This document shows, piece after piece, positions 42,425-51,479 of a stretch of 64,000 bases of DNA. The notes beneath the pieces are model-generated. The model saw only the letters and a list, made by a program, of their open reading frames with translations. It searched no databases and was not told the origin of the DNA. The DNA is from Lachnospiraceae bacterium. GTDB lineage: Bacteria; Bacillota; Clostridia; Lachnospirales; Lachnospiraceae. A program made the translations under genes and the position numbers. The DNA is taken from contig JAFRLH010000024.1 in assembly GCA_017431345.1 (NCBI GenBank), positions 1-64,000 of the forward strand. The letters are read 5' to 3'. Each line of letters begins with the position of its first letter. The first letter of the stretch is position 1.

Positions 42425-44061
42425 CAATTGGTTCCTCCGAAGGTGCCGGCTGCTGCCGGTGCGCTCTGACTGTTCATTTTCCTGAACAGATCCTTATTGC
42501 TTTTGTACAGTTTCCTGAATACTGAATAATTCCGGTCATAGACGGCTTTGTTCTTTTTATCCGGTCTGAAGCGTTTCCTGACCGGGATAAACCCGCCGAT
42601 TTCGTTAAGATCCTTCATCAGCCCAAGCCCTACAGCGGCGACAGCAGCCGCTCCGACAGATCCCACATTCTGCGGGCTGTCTGTCACTTCTATGGTCCTG
42701 CCGGTAATATCCGCCAGGATCCGGCTCGTCGTATCGGAAAGCGCACCGCCGCCCCCAAAACGGATCGTTCGGGAAGTCTTTACCTTTTTATCCTGACACT
42801 CCAGCATCCAGCGCAGATGATAGCATACACCTTCCACGACCGCACGGATCATTTCCGTCTTGCCTGTCTCCAGACGGATGTTGAAGAACATGCCGGCTGC
42901 TGCCGCATCTTCGAACGGGCAGCGGTTCCCGTGCAGCCAGGGCGTAAAGATCACGCCGGCTGCGCCCGGAGGCGCTTCCCTGATCACTTCGGACATATAG
43001 TCGTACAGACTTGTATAGACAGATTCCGGATCCTGACAGACATCGTGCTTGTCCAGATAGATTCCGATCTCATCCAGCGCAAGATGATCCTTCACCCATT
43101 CCAGGCATTTTCCGGCTGTCTCCATCTCCGCGAAATAGTTGAACCGGCCCGGCTGAGCGCCGACGATGGCTGCGATCATGTTATTTGCATCCACGGTCTG
43201 CTTTTCCACGACCGTGGATACCCAGCCGGAGGTACCGCAGTAAATATGTGTATCCCCGGTCTCCGTGCACCCGCAGCCGAGTCCGATCAGGGAGGCGTCC
43301 CCGCCGCCGCCGAACACAGGAGTTCCCGGCCGCAGGCCCAGTTCTTCCGCTGCCTTTTCCGTCAGAGGGCCGACTTCGTCCGTTGAACGGATGATCTCCG
43401 GCAGAAGTTCCATTTTGATATCGAACATGCGGCAGAGTTCCCGGCTCCAGCCTTCATGTCCTTTCCTCGTGTCATAGAGCAGCGTGGAGAAGGCGGAATC
43501 TTCCGTCATCGTGAATCTGCCGGTACATCTGGAAGTCAGGTAATCCTTGACATCCAGCCAATGCCTTGCTCTGGCAAAGTTTTCCGGTTCATGCGCTTCG
43601 ATCCATTTGCATTTCCACATCGGATCCTTGACGGATCCGGATACCGCACCCGTGATCACGATTGACGGGATCAGCTTCAGGATATTTGCGCCGGCGATCT
43701 GCGGCCCGTAGGCGATCCCTTTGCGGATCTCTTCGGTGGCGCGCTGATCCATGTAGCTCATCGGTCTGTGGACCGGAATGCCGTCCGCATCCGTCAGCAC
43801 AAGCCCCTGCATCTGGGAACAGAACGATATGCCGGCGATGCTGTCCCTGCGGGCGGGATCCCTTGCGATCACTTCCCCGGTGGTCCGGCACATCGCGTTC
43901 CACCATTCCTCCGCGTCCTGCTCCACGCCGCCGTCCGGCAGGACATACAGACCGTATCCGCACGAAGCGGAATCGACCATCTTTATTTTTTCATCCACAT
44001 CGAACAGGCATGTCTTCACGCCTGTCGTGCCTATATCATACGCAAGGATCAATGTTCCCAC
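42424..44061 (-). CDS. FGGY-family carbohydrate kinase
   Basis: 545 residues of the xylulokinase/glycerol kinase family. The ATP-binding N-terminus is AYDIGTTGVKTCLFD, the substrate region has FCSQMQGLVL and SYMDQRATEE, and the C-terminal domain has PWLHGNRCPFEDAAAAGMF and RFGGGGALSD. It phosphorylates a sugar or polyol; xylulose is possible but the aldolase neighbour suggests a ketose or tetrose later cleaved. Start is GTG at 44061, six bases after GGGAGG, next to the TetR stop. Confidence 0.88.
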   Translation of the reverse strand: MGTLILAYDIGTTGVKTCLFDVDEKIKMVDSASCGYGLYVLPDGGVEQDAEEWWNAMCRTTGEVIARDPARRDSIAGISFCSQMQGLVLTDADGIPVHRPMSYMDQRATEEIRKGIAYGPQIAGANILKLIPSIVITGAVSGSVKDPMWKCKWIEAHEPENFARARHWLDVKDYLTSRCTGRFTMTEDSAFSTLLYDTRKGHEGWSRELCRMFDIKMELLPEIIRSTDEVGPLTEKAAEELGLRPGTPVFGGGGDASLIGLGCGCTETGDTHIYCGTSGWVSTVVEKQTVDANNMIAAIVGAQPGRFNYFAEMETAGKCLEWVKDHLALDEIGIYLDKHDVCQDPESVYTSLYDYMSEVIREAPPGAAGVIFTPWLHGNRCPFEDAAAAGMFFNIRLETGKTEMIRAVVEGVCYHLRWMLECQDKKVKTSRTIRFGGGGALSDTTSRILADITGRTIEVTDSPQNVGSVGAAAVAAVGLGLMKDLNEIGGFIPVRKRFRPDKKNKAVYDRNYSVFRKLYKSNKDLFRKMNSQSAPAAAGTFGGTN

Positions 44062-44062
44062 G

Positions 44063-44749
44063 TCATACCTCCCTTTCCTGCGCTGACCCGGTACCTTCTG
44101 CCACGGGTCCGGAGCCGGAAGAAACGCTGTCCGTTATGCCGAATGCGCCCTTGATGAAAAGCACCAGCTGTTCCGTCATCTTCTCATCGTCTTCTGCCTC
44201 TCCGAGATAGAATTTCCTGCGCTCGTTATAGTATCTGCATCCCGCATCAAAATGCAGCATCATCAGCAGGTTGTCAAAGAACAGCGCCAGATAAGCCGGA
44301 TCGATATCCCGGCGGACAGCGCCTTCTTCCTGCGCCTTCCGGATGATCCCTGTATAGATCATTGCCGTATACTTCTCGATCGTTTCCGCATAATAAGCCG
44401 CTTTCTCACCCGGTTCATGCGTGATCGCATGGTACATCTGGATATAGTGCGGATTCCTGCGGGCAAAAGAGATGCATGTCCGGATCAGCTTTTCACAGGC
44501 TTCTGCCAATGTGTCCTCCCGGTCCACCGCCTCCCCGATCATTGCCTTCAGCATATCGGTCGAGCGGGCCAGGCAGGCATCAAAAAGCGCTTCCTTGTTC
44601 CTGTAATATTTATAGATGACGCCGACGCTGATCCCGGAACGGCGGGCGATCTCACTGACCGCTGCCCGCTCCGGTCCTTTGCTGCCGAATTCCTCCACAG
44701 CAGTCACAAGAAGCTTTTCCTGCTGTTCATCCGTCAGTTTCTTCAGCAT
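44063..44749 (-). CDS. TetR family regulator
   Basis: 228 residues. The N-terminal helix-turn-helix is EEFGSKGPERAAVSEIARRSGISVGVIYKYYRNKEALFDACL, standard TetR; the rest is an all-alpha ligand domain. The ATG at 44749 follows GGAGGT. It overlaps the aldolase gene end by 23 bases. It likely controls its own operon through the palindrome at 47381 (inference). Confidence 0.88.
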   Translation of the reverse strand: MLKKLTDEQQEKLLVTAVEEFGSKGPERAAVSEIARRSGISVGVIYKYYRNKEALFDACLARSTDMLKAMIGEAVDREDTLAEACEKLIRTCISFARRNPHYIQMYHAITHEPGEKAAYYAETIEKYTAMIYTGIIRKAQEEGAVRRDIDPAYLALFFDNLLMMLHFDAGCRYYNERRKFYLGEAEDDEKMTEQLVLFIKGAFGITDSVSSGSGPVAEGTGSAQEREV

Positions 44750-45827
44750 TTCCGACCTCCGCCAGTTTGGAATAACTGCTCCTGTAGATCTGATGTTCCA
44801 GAGCACCGGCCAATACCCTGACCGGAATGGCCCTGTATCCGGCGCCGGCAAGCAGCGCCGCCATGCAGTTCTTATTCAGAACAGTCATCATGGCCGCAGC
44901 GTCATCTTCGGACCCGGCAGCACAGACCGCCCCTTTTCCCCGGAGCAGTACAGCTCCGCCGCCTTTTACCGCATGCGCGATCTCCTGATCGGATGCATCT
45001 GCTTCCAGGCATCTGATCCGGGGACCGGCGATCTGGGCAAGATCATCTATGTAAGCAGGCATTGTTTTTCCGCTCATACTCACTGTTTTTATAAAAGGTG
45101 CTTCCGTCTCAAGGATCACGTTGATGGACGGATCGTCGAACACAAGATATCTGCGGTCAAATTCATCATGGATCTCCCTGTGCAGGACCTCTGCGTACGC
45201 TGAAAGCGGTCTGTCTTCGAGCGCCTCCTGCGGATATAAACTTCCCGTCATCGCGAAATAACGCCTGCGGGCAGCCCTCTCCAGATGACGGGCTGTCCGG
45301 AAAGCCTCCTCGCTGTCTCTGCCGACACACACAGTTCCATGGTTCCGCATGAGCACTGCCCGGCAGCCCGGATGCTCTGCCAGCGCCGCTTCCACATTCT
45401 TTGTCAGTTTCTTTGTGGAAGAAAGGCCGTAACGCGCTGTCGGGACATCTTCTCCCAGATAAACACTGCCTCCGCGTCCGGGATTGACGATAAAAACGCC
45501 TCCCAGGACGGACAGTGCCGAAGCATACTCCTGATGGGTGTGGATCACGAACCGGGCATCCGGTCTTTTTCTGTAAGCCGCTGCATGCACGCCTTTTTCA
45601 CTGGAAGGCTTCACATCGCCGGCATAAGAGCAGTCGCTGATGCGGACCGTTACCAAATCATCCGGCGTCAGGCTTTCATAGGTGCGCCCGCTCGGCGTGA
45701 TGATAAATTCCTCTTCGGATATGCGTGCGCTGATATTTCCCCATGTCCTGGCGATCAGGCCGGAACGCAGCAGTTCCAGGCCGGCTTCCAGCACTTTTTC
45801 CCTTGCTTCTGTTTCCGTATAAAACAT
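44727..45827 (-). CDS. Class II aldolase/adducin protein with a second partial domain
   Basis: 366 residues. The first domain (1-215) is a complete class II aldolase: ITPSGRTYESLTPDDLV, the zinc His pair in VIHTHQEYASAL and the third in MRNHGTVCVG. The last 120 residues resemble a second domain's C-terminal half (AVLLRGKGAVCAAGSEDDAAAM) without the HTH zinc site. The family cleaves sugar phosphates such as fuculose-1-P or ribulose-5-P epimers. The ATG at 45827 follows GGAGG. Between the aminotransferase and TetR genes. Confidence 0.85.
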   Translation of the reverse strand: MFYTETEAREKVLEAGLELLRSGLIARTWGNISARISEEEFIITPSGRTYESLTPDDLVTVRISDCSYAGDVKPSSEKGVHAAAYRKRPDARFVIHTHQEYASALSVLGGVFIVNPGRGGSVYLGEDVPTARYGLSSTKKLTKNVEAALAEHPGCRAVLMRNHGTVCVGRDSEEAFRTARHLERAARRRYFAMTGSLYPQEALEDRPLSAYAEVLHREIHDEFDRRYLVFDDPSINVILETEAPFIKTVSMSGKTMPAYIDDLAQIAGPRIRCLEADASDQEIAHAVKGGGAVLLRGKGAVCAAGSEDDAAAMMTVLNKNCMAALLAGAGYRAIPVRVLAGALEHQIYRSSYSKLAEVGNAEETDG

Positions 45828-45852
45828 GGATGTTCCTCCGTTTCCCCGGCAG

Positions 45853-47355
45853 TTATTTATCCAGTTCGGTATGAATGCGTCCGCACTTCGAGAATACCCT
45901 GTCGAAGCGGGTAATGACTTCATCGATCTCTTCTTCCGTGTATGCTGCGCTTGTGTAAAGTCTGGAACCGGCCAGCGTGATCAGGCCTTCCGCCATATAG
46001 GCGGCGCCCATATGCTCCATTTCCGCCTGCCGGACATTCGTCTGTTTAAGGATCTTCGGTACCTCCCAGAGTTTGCCCCAGTCGATTGCGAAATGCATGG
46101 TGCCGACACTGTCGAGATGGCAGATCGAGCCCTGGTTGAACGCAACAAACGGCAGATTGTATTTGCGGATGGAAGCCTGCAGACCGGCCGTCAGACGGTC
46201 TCCCATTCTGCCCGCCTTCTCGCAGGCGTTCTGCTTCTCGATCTCGGAGATCATATAATAGCCGGCGCAGGTGGAAAGCGGCGTGGCTGACAGCGTCCCG
46301 CCGCAGAGTGCCTTGTGGAGCTTCTTGCCCTGGCCGTCCAGGCCGGCGCCGAGATAAGCCATGCAGTCCCTGTGTCCGCCTACTGCACCCGCGCCGGGAT
46401 ACCCGCCGGCGATGACTTTGCCGAACACGGTCAGATCCGGATCGACATTAAAGAAACCCTGTGCGCCGTGCACGCCGATCCGGAAGCCTGTCACCACTTC
46501 ATCAAAGACGAGCAGTGCCCCGTATTTATGCGCCAGGCGCTCCGTTCCCTTCACGAACTCCCTGGTCACCGGCCTGGTACCGGATTCCGGACCGACAGGC
46601 TCGACAAAGATCGCCGCTGTTCCGCCGTTCAGCTTATTCTTCCTGAGCTTCTTCTCCAGATCCTCCAGGTCTCCGGGAAAATACTCATCCGTATGTTTAA
46701 AAATATAGCCGGGAACGCCGTGGGAAAGCATGCCCTTCGTGCCGGGAACACGGATCCCGTATGCGAGCTGATCCGACCAGCCGTGGTAGCCGCCGCCCAT
46801 TTTCAGGATGTTCTTATGTCCGGTCTTCAGACGGGCGATCCTGGCAGCGACCATGCAGGCTTCGGTCCCCGAACCGAGGAAACGGATCATTTCCACGGAA
46901 GGGACGAGATCCGAGATCTTTTTGGCAAGCTTGTATTCATATTCATGGAAGAGACCGGTGGACGGACCGCAGGTATTCAGCAGGCCGATCACGGCTTCCC
47001 TGACAACGGGCGGATTGCTTCCGAGGACAGTCGGCCCGCCGGCCTGCAGAAGATCGTAGTATTCATTGCCGTCCACATCCGTCATTTTGTTTCCGTTCGC
47101 GCTTGTGATGGCGATCGGAAAAGGATAGTTGAACGCAAGGTTGTGCTCCACGCCGCCGGGAATGACTTTCTTCGCTTCATCGGTCATTTCCTTTGACTTC
47201 CGGCATTTTGTCTCAAAATAGCCTTCGATATACTCTTTCAGGGCCTCCGGTTTTACCGAATAGACCGGTTTGCGGATCAGGGAATCCAGTTTTTTGGTGA
47301 CTGCTTCCGCGTCAAGATAGTGATCTGCATCAATGGCGTATCCGTTGTAAGCCAT
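45853..47355 (-). CDS. Class III aminotransferase (glutamate-1-semialdehyde-aminomutase-like)
   Basis: 500 residues, longer than the usual 430 by an N-terminal stretch of about 60. The core has IPGGVEHNLAFNYPFPI, FLGSGTEACMVAARIAR, the PLP Asp in LLVFDEVVTGFR and the Lys in TVFGKVIAGGYPGAG. It transfers an amino group to or from a sugar or aldehyde; true heme-pathway HemL is unlikely because of the sugar operon around it. The ATG at 47355 follows AAGGAGGA. First gene of the operon. Confidence 0.87.
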   Translation of the reverse strand: MAYNGYAIDADHYLDAEAVTKKLDSLIRKPVYSVKPEALKEYIEGYFETKCRKSKEMTDEAKKVIPGGVEHNLAFNYPFPIAITSANGNKMTDVDGNEYYDLLQAGGPTVLGSNPPVVREAVIGLLNTCGPSTGLFHEYEYKLAKKISDLVPSVEMIRFLGSGTEACMVAARIARLKTGHKNILKMGGGYHGWSDQLAYGIRVPGTKGMLSHGVPGYIFKHTDEYFPGDLEDLEKKLRKNKLNGGTAAIFVEPVGPESGTRPVTREFVKGTERLAHKYGALLVFDEVVTGFRIGVHGAQGFFNVDPDLTVFGKVIAGGYPGAGAVGGHRDCMAYLGAGLDGQGKKLHKALCGGTLSATPLSTCAGYYMISEIEKQNACEKAGRMGDRLTAGLQASIRKYNLPFVAFNQGSICHLDSVGTMHFAIDWGKLWEVPKILKQTNVRQAEMEHMGAAYMAEGLITLAGSRLYTSAAYTEEEIDEVITRFDRVFSKCGRIHTELDK

Positions 47356-47380
47356 CTTCTCATTCCTCCTTATATACAGT

Positions 47381-47402
47381 CTCGTGAATCTTCGTTCACG
47401 AG
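47381..47402. promoter_or_regulatory. Palindromic operator candidate for the TetR protein
   Basis: Perfect arms CTCGTGAA and TTCACGAG around six bases, placed about +5 to +26 after the predicted transcription start of the aminotransferase-aldolase-TetR-kinase operon. It could equally be an RNA hairpin. Confidence 0.55.
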
Positions 47403-47412
47403 TTTTGTTTTT

Positions 47413-47441
47413 ATTGTACTCCGGGCAATGGATTCCGTCAA
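47413..47441 (-). promoter_or_regulatory. Promoter of the aminotransferase/aldolase/kinase operon
   Basis: TTGACG (47436-47441), 17-base spacer, TACAAT (47413-47418) on the minus strand. Confidence 0.7.
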
Positions 47442-47531
47442 CCAAAAAAAGAGAAACATTTTGACATTTTTTGTCTCCTGTTCCTCTTCCGTAAATGCTG
47501 TTCCTGTGTTTGCAGCAGGTTCTTTTTCAGT

Positions 47532-48530
47532 TTATGGTGACTGTGCCTGGACAGCTGTTGCGCATGCCGTATTCACGATATCTTCCACGGAGCACCCGCG
47601 GGAAAGATCATTGCACGGTCCTGCCAGCCCCTGCAGGACTGCAATGGCTTCCGCTCCGGCCAGCCGCTGGGTTATTTTGTAGCCTATATTGCCCGCCTGC
47701 AGATCCGGAAAGATCAGCACATTCGCGCGGCCTGCCACCGGACTTCCGCCGGCTTTCTGCAGGCCGACTTCCGGGACCAGCGCGGCGTCGAACTGCATCT
47801 CCCCGTCCAGGATCAGATCCGGCGCCAGTCCGTGTGCAATAGCAGCTGCCTCCTGCACTTTCCCGACCAGCGCATGCTTAGCGCTTCCTTTCGTGGAGAA
47901 AGACAGCAAAGCGACTCTCGGGCATTCGATCCCGCCCAAAGTGTGCGCTGTCTCTGCGGAAGAAATGGCTATATGCGCCAGTTCTTCCGCTGTCGGGCAT
48001 GGATTGACAACACAGTCCGCATAGACCAGAAGCCCGTTATAACCGATGTCCCTGTTCTGAAACTCCATAAGCATGCCGGAGGAAACGACTTTGATCCCCG
48101 GCTTTGTTTTGATGATCTGCAGCGCCGGACGGAGCATGTCTCCGGTCGAATGAACGGCGCCCGAAACGAGCCCGTCCGCATCTTTTTGCTTCACCATCAT
48201 GATCCCGAAATACATGGGATCCGAGATAAGCCTTTCCGCATCCTCTATGGAAACGCCTTTCTCCTTGCGAATCCTGTACAATTCGTCACGATAACGCGTT
48301 CTGTCCGGACTGCCCGCAGGATCAAGGAGACAGATCCCGGAAAGATCTGATCCGGTCTTTTCTGCCGCATCGCTGATCCTGTCGGGATCGCCCAGAAGGA
48401 TTGGTTCTGCCAGCCCCTGCGCTTTCAGGATCGCCGCTGCCTGCACTGTCCGCAGCTCATCACCCTCCGGGAACACGATCGTTTTCACCTGTTCCCGTGC
48501 TTTTTTCCTGATTTCATCCAATATGCTCAT
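47532..48530 (-). CDS. pta: Phosphate acetyltransferase (phosphotransacetylase)
   Basis: 332 residues, the length of short Pta. Typical blocks are IVFPEGDELRTVQAAAIL, DGLVSGAVHSTGDMLRPALQIIKT, VALLSFSTKGSAKH and NVLIFPDLQAGNIGYKITQRL. It interconverts acyl-CoA and acyl phosphate. Being directly behind buk, it may act on butyryl-CoA, although size and motifs are Pta and not the shorter Ptb. It follows buk by 40 bases. Confidence 0.9.
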   Translation of the reverse strand: MSILDEIRKKAREQVKTIVFPEGDELRTVQAAAILKAQGLAEPILLGDPDRISDAAEKTGSDLSGICLLDPAGSPDRTRYRDELYRIRKEKGVSIEDAERLISDPMYFGIMMVKQKDADGLVSGAVHSTGDMLRPALQIIKTKPGIKVVSSGMLMEFQNRDIGYNGLLVYADCVVNPCPTAEELAHIAISSAETAHTLGGIECPRVALLSFSTKGSAKHALVGKVQEAAAIAHGLAPDLILDGEMQFDAALVPEVGLQKAGGSPVAGRANVLIFPDLQAGNIGYKITQRLAGAEAIAVLQGLAGPCNDLSRGCSVEDIVNTACATAVQAQSP

Positions 48531-48570
48531 CTGCAGATCTCCCGTTTTGCTGTGATCCTTCCGCCGGATG

Positions 48571-49701
48571 TCAGCCGTTCTCTTCCTTCCCGTCCAGTTC
48601 CGGGAAACCGCTCCAGACAGGCTTCCCCGAATAAGTCAGCACTCCGCTCTGTCCGCGCAGGACTTTCAGCACCGGCAGCGCCAGCGCTTCCTGTTCCATT
48701 TCCCCGGGATAAACACTGACCGGCGCGATCCATCCGCATCTTTCTTCAATGCCCCGGATGATATCGTCAAAACGCATCAGGCCGCCGGTAAGCAGGATGC
48801 CGTCCACTTTCCCGCACAGGACAGCGCTCATTTCCCCGATCACTTTGCAGATCTGATAGATCATGGCGTTCCATACCAGGACAGCGCCGGGATCGCCTTC
48901 CTCCACCATTTTGTGGATGACGTCCGAATCCGCTGTACCGAAAAAACTGACGAACCCGCCTGCACGGGTGCACATCTGCCTCACCGCTTCGACCGAATGC
49001 GCTTCTATATAATCCAGCAGCTGCGGAATGGGCATGCTTCCGATCCGTGTCGGCGAAAACGGGCCTTCTCCGTCAGCCCCCATATTGCCGTCCGTCATCC
49101 GTCCATGATCATGCGCACTGATGGTAATGCCGCCGTCAATGTGTGCCACAATATAATTACAGTCTTCATACCGCCGGCCGTTCTTTACAGAATGGTATTC
49201 TGCCACGGCTTTCTGGTTCAGTACATGGGAATGGGAGAACCTGTACAGCCCCCTGATCCCTGTCACCCGTGCGTAATCACAGAGTTCTTCCGTATTGGTA
49301 GGATTCAGGGTGTATGCATTTTTTCCGTATTCCTTTGCGAACTCATAAGCAAGCATCACGCCGAGTTTTGCAGGATGCTCGCTTCCGCCGACCGCGTTCA
49401 CGGTGTCATTATACAGCCGTTCATCCACGATCGTTACGCCGCTGTGCTGGGAATACGCGCTGCCGCCTCTGCCGACAAAGACATCCATGTCGGCCGGTTC
49501 ATATCCGTGTTCTTTCAGCATGTCGACGATGACCCGGTACCTGAACGGGACCTGCAGATTCACATGGGGATATTTCAGGAGCTCCGGCGCGTCATGAAAG
49601 ATACTTTCTTCAAAAACGGAAGTCTCATTTTCGAACAGGCTTACTTTTGTTGAAGTAGAGCCCGGGTTGATGATCAGCAGTCTGAATATTTGGTCGGTCA
49701 T
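48571..49701 (-). CDS. buk: Butyrate kinase
   Basis: 376 residues of the acetokinase family, butyrate kinase branch. It starts RLLIINPGSTSTKVSLFENE; FVGRGGSAY, AHIDGGITISAHDHGRM and GKVDGILLTGGLMRF are family blocks. It makes butyrate and ATP from butyryl phosphate. The ATG at 49701 is preceded by AAGAGA; the longer frame is unsupported. Together with pta it forms the kinase route, while a CoA-transferase route is encoded at 29440. Confidence 0.92.
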   Translation of the reverse strand: MTDQIFRLLIINPGSTSTKVSLFENETSVFEESIFHDAPELLKYPHVNLQVPFRYRVIVDMLKEHGYEPADMDVFVGRGGSAYSQHSGVTIVDERLYNDTVNAVGGSEHPAKLGVMLAYEFAKEYGKNAYTLNPTNTEELCDYARVTGIRGLYRFSHSHVLNQKAVAEYHSVKNGRRYEDCNYIVAHIDGGITISAHDHGRMTDGNMGADGEGPFSPTRIGSMPIPQLLDYIEAHSVEAVRQMCTRAGGFVSFFGTADSDVIHKMVEEGDPGAVLVWNAMIYQICKVIGEMSAVLCGKVDGILLTGGLMRFDDIIRGIEERCGWIAPVSVYPGEMEQEALALPVLKVLRGQSGVLTYSGKPVWSGFPELDGKEENG

Positions 49702-49794
49702 TTTGTTCTCTTCTTTCCAAAAAGATTCTTCAGGGTCTTTCCGGACCACAGACAGGATCTGCAGACTTCGGGTAAAAAGGATGCCGCACATTTG

Positions 49795-50634
49795 TCAATC
49801 CGTTGCGTCCTCAAATTCTTTCATAAGATAGGATCTGAGCTGTTCATACCGCTCGCGGTCGCGTCCGCCGGCAGGGCGTCCGTCGATCCGGTCTGCATAC
49901 AGACACAGGTTGCTTGAACTGGTCACCAGCACTTCGTCCGCATCAAGAAGCTCATCCAGCATAAAAGGTTCCTCTGCATACGGAATCCCCAGCGCTTTAC
50001 AGGCCCGGAGCAGGTGCGCCCTGGCGATCCCGGGCAGGATCAGTTCGTCCGTCGGCGCGGTGCGGAGCACACCGTCTTTCAGGATATGCACATTGCTGGC
50101 AGCACATTCCGTGACTCTGCCGCCCGGACGGTAAAAAACGGCTTCATAGCATCCGGCTTCTGCGGCTTTCTGTTTGGCCATGACAGAAGGAATCAGATTC
50201 AGGGTCTTGATATTGCAGTGGAAGAATCTGGTATCCTCCTGCGTGATCAGCTGGACCGGCGTCAATCCGTCCCTCAGATGCGTCGGCGTAAGCGTGATCC
50301 AGAGATTCCCGGGCCCCTCTTTGAAAACGTGATCCCGGACAGCGGTTCCGCGGGTGACCTGATAGTAGACGAACAGATCACCGGTCTCCATTTTGCGCAC
50401 CAGGGAATTCAGGATCCGCTTCAGTTCTTCCTTGTCGACAGGCATGACGATCCGCAGCGCTTCTGCATTCCGGAAAAGCCTGTCCACATGTTCATCCAGT
50501 GCAAAAATATGGTAGTTCCTGCAGGGGCCAGCATCATAAACGCCGTCTCCAAAAAACGACACTCTGTCGTTCATCGGGATTGTCATTTCCTGAAGAGGTC
50601 CGTATTTCCCGTTATAATATCCCAGTTCCAGCAC
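49795..50634 (-). CDS. Class IV aminotransferase, D-amino acid aminotransferase-like
   Basis: 279 residues, fold-type IV PLP enzyme. NDRVSFFGDGVYDAG at the start, TRGTAVRDHVF, the Lys in NIKTLNLIPSVMAKQKA and TECAASNVHILKDG match D-alanine/branched-chain aminotransferases; the D-amino acid type fits best. Start is GTG at 50634, eight bases after GGAGG, rather than the TTG seven codons upstream. First of a group with buk and pta, though the metabolic link is unclear. Confidence 0.85.
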   Translation of the reverse strand: MLELGYYNGKYGPLQEMTIPMNDRVSFFGDGVYDAGPCRNYHIFALDEHVDRLFRNAEALRIVMPVDKEELKRILNSLVRKMETGDLFVYYQVTRGTAVRDHVFKEGPGNLWITLTPTHLRDGLTPVQLITQEDTRFFHCNIKTLNLIPSVMAKQKAAEAGCYEAVFYRPGGRVTECAASNVHILKDGVLRTAPTDELILPGIARAHLLRACKALGIPYAEEPFMLDELLDADEVLVTSSSNLCLYADRIDGRPAGGRDRERYEQLRSYLMKEFEDATD

Positions 50635-50718
50635 GACGATCACCTCCGTTTTCAAAAATCATTTCTGCCCGTTTATCATACCTTCCTTCACAGATGCAAA
50701 GCTGTCTGTACAGCATAG

Positions 50719-50748
50719 ATTATATCATCTTTCTGCTGCCGCTGTCAT
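50719..50748 (-). promoter_or_regulatory. Promoter of the aminotransferase IV/buk/pta group
   Basis: ATGACA (50743-50748), 18-base spacer, TATAAT (50719-50724) with TGA before it, on the minus strand. Confidence 0.55.
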
Positions 50749-50760
50749 CATACAATACAG

Positions 50761-50785
50761 AAAAGACAGCCATTTTGCAGCTGCC
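50761..50785 (-). terminator. Terminator of the XRE regulator gene
   Basis: Minus-strand stem GGCAGC/GCTGTC (one G-T pair), nine-base loop, TTTT. Moderate strength. Confidence 0.45.
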
Positions 50786-50823
50786 CTTTTCACTTCTGTG
50801 CTATATGCTTTTTACCCGGCTGA

Positions 50824-51354
50824 TCATTCCTCCGTGCTGTCCGGTCCTGCGGTCTCTTCAGCCTCTTCCAGGTCAGGATCGATGCTCCGGCTGCTTTCCT
50901 TGCTGTTTTTCCCGAGCAGAAGTTCCACCGCGGAGCCCAGAAGCCCGCCTACCGCTTCCTCTGTCGTCGTAGCGGTTCCTCTGAGAATCTTCATCGCTGC
51001 CTGTTTGGATTTGGTATCCGCATTCCTGTAAAGTTCCACCAGCTTGCGTTCCGTTGCCGTGACCTGCATGGCGGTCTTTGCGGCAGAGGTCTTCCCGGAG
51101 GTCTTCCCGGAAGTCTTTCCCGATGTTTTTCCTGCGGTGCCAGTCTTCTTCGCCAGATCCAGCAGGGATTTCTGCGTCACGCCCGTGATTTTCGCGATCT
51201 GCTTGATCTGATCCTGGGTGGGTTCCTTTTCGCCGCGTTCGATCTTGCTGATATCCGATGCGGACAGTGTTTTGATCTTCCTGGCCAGCTGTTCCTGGGT
51301 CAGACCGGCTTCATTGCGTGCTTCTCTTATCTTGGATCCTAATTTTTTTGACAT
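50824..51354 (-). CDS. XRE-type helix-turn-helix protein with GKTS repeats
   Basis: 176 residues. The N-terminal 65 residues are a Cro/C1-type helix-turn-helix (REARNEAGLTQEQLARKIKTLSASDISKIERG). A linker of four GKTS repeats follows (about 74-90), then a helical segment ERKLVELYRNADTKSKQAAMKILRG resembling a small oligomerisation region, and an acidic tail (SIDPDLEEAEETAGPDSTEE). A cytoplasmic regulator of unknown targets, with its own promoter and terminator. Confidence 0.85.
   Translation of the reverse strand: MSKKLGSKIREARNEAGLTQEQLARKIKTLSASDISKIERGEKEPTQDQIKQIAKITGVTQKSLLDLAKKTGTAGKTSGKTSGKTSGKTSAAKTAMQVTATERKLVELYRNADTKSKQAAMKILRGTATTTEEAVGGLLGSAVELLLGKNSKESSRSIDPDLEEAEETAGPDSTEE
51086..51133. 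repeat. 12-bp tandem repeat encoding GKTS units
   Basis: Four 12-base units (two identical GAGGTCTTCCCG, two diverged), coding for the GKTS linker of the XRE protein. Confidence 0.85.
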
Positions 51355-51426
51355 GGCAGAATTCCTCCTGTATGCATTGATTCCTTCAGATGATCACATT
51401 TTCCGGTCTGCTGCTCCGGTATGTTC

Positions 51427-51435
51427 ATTATATCA
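51427..51435 (-). promoter_or_regulatory. Extended -10 promoter of the XRE gene
   Basis: TGATATAAT on the minus strand, about 70 bases before the start, in the gap before the MATE fusion gene; no good -35. Confidence 0.45.
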
Positions 51436-51479
51436 TTATTCTGCTGTTCCTGCCATGGAATTTTGCCAAAAAGCAGGAT

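Noticed and set aside
47443..47475. Terminator behind pta (GAGACA...TGTTTCTC then T-run, minus strand)
   Set aside because: Only a few pairs are contiguous and the loop is AT-rich; too weak to list as a feature.
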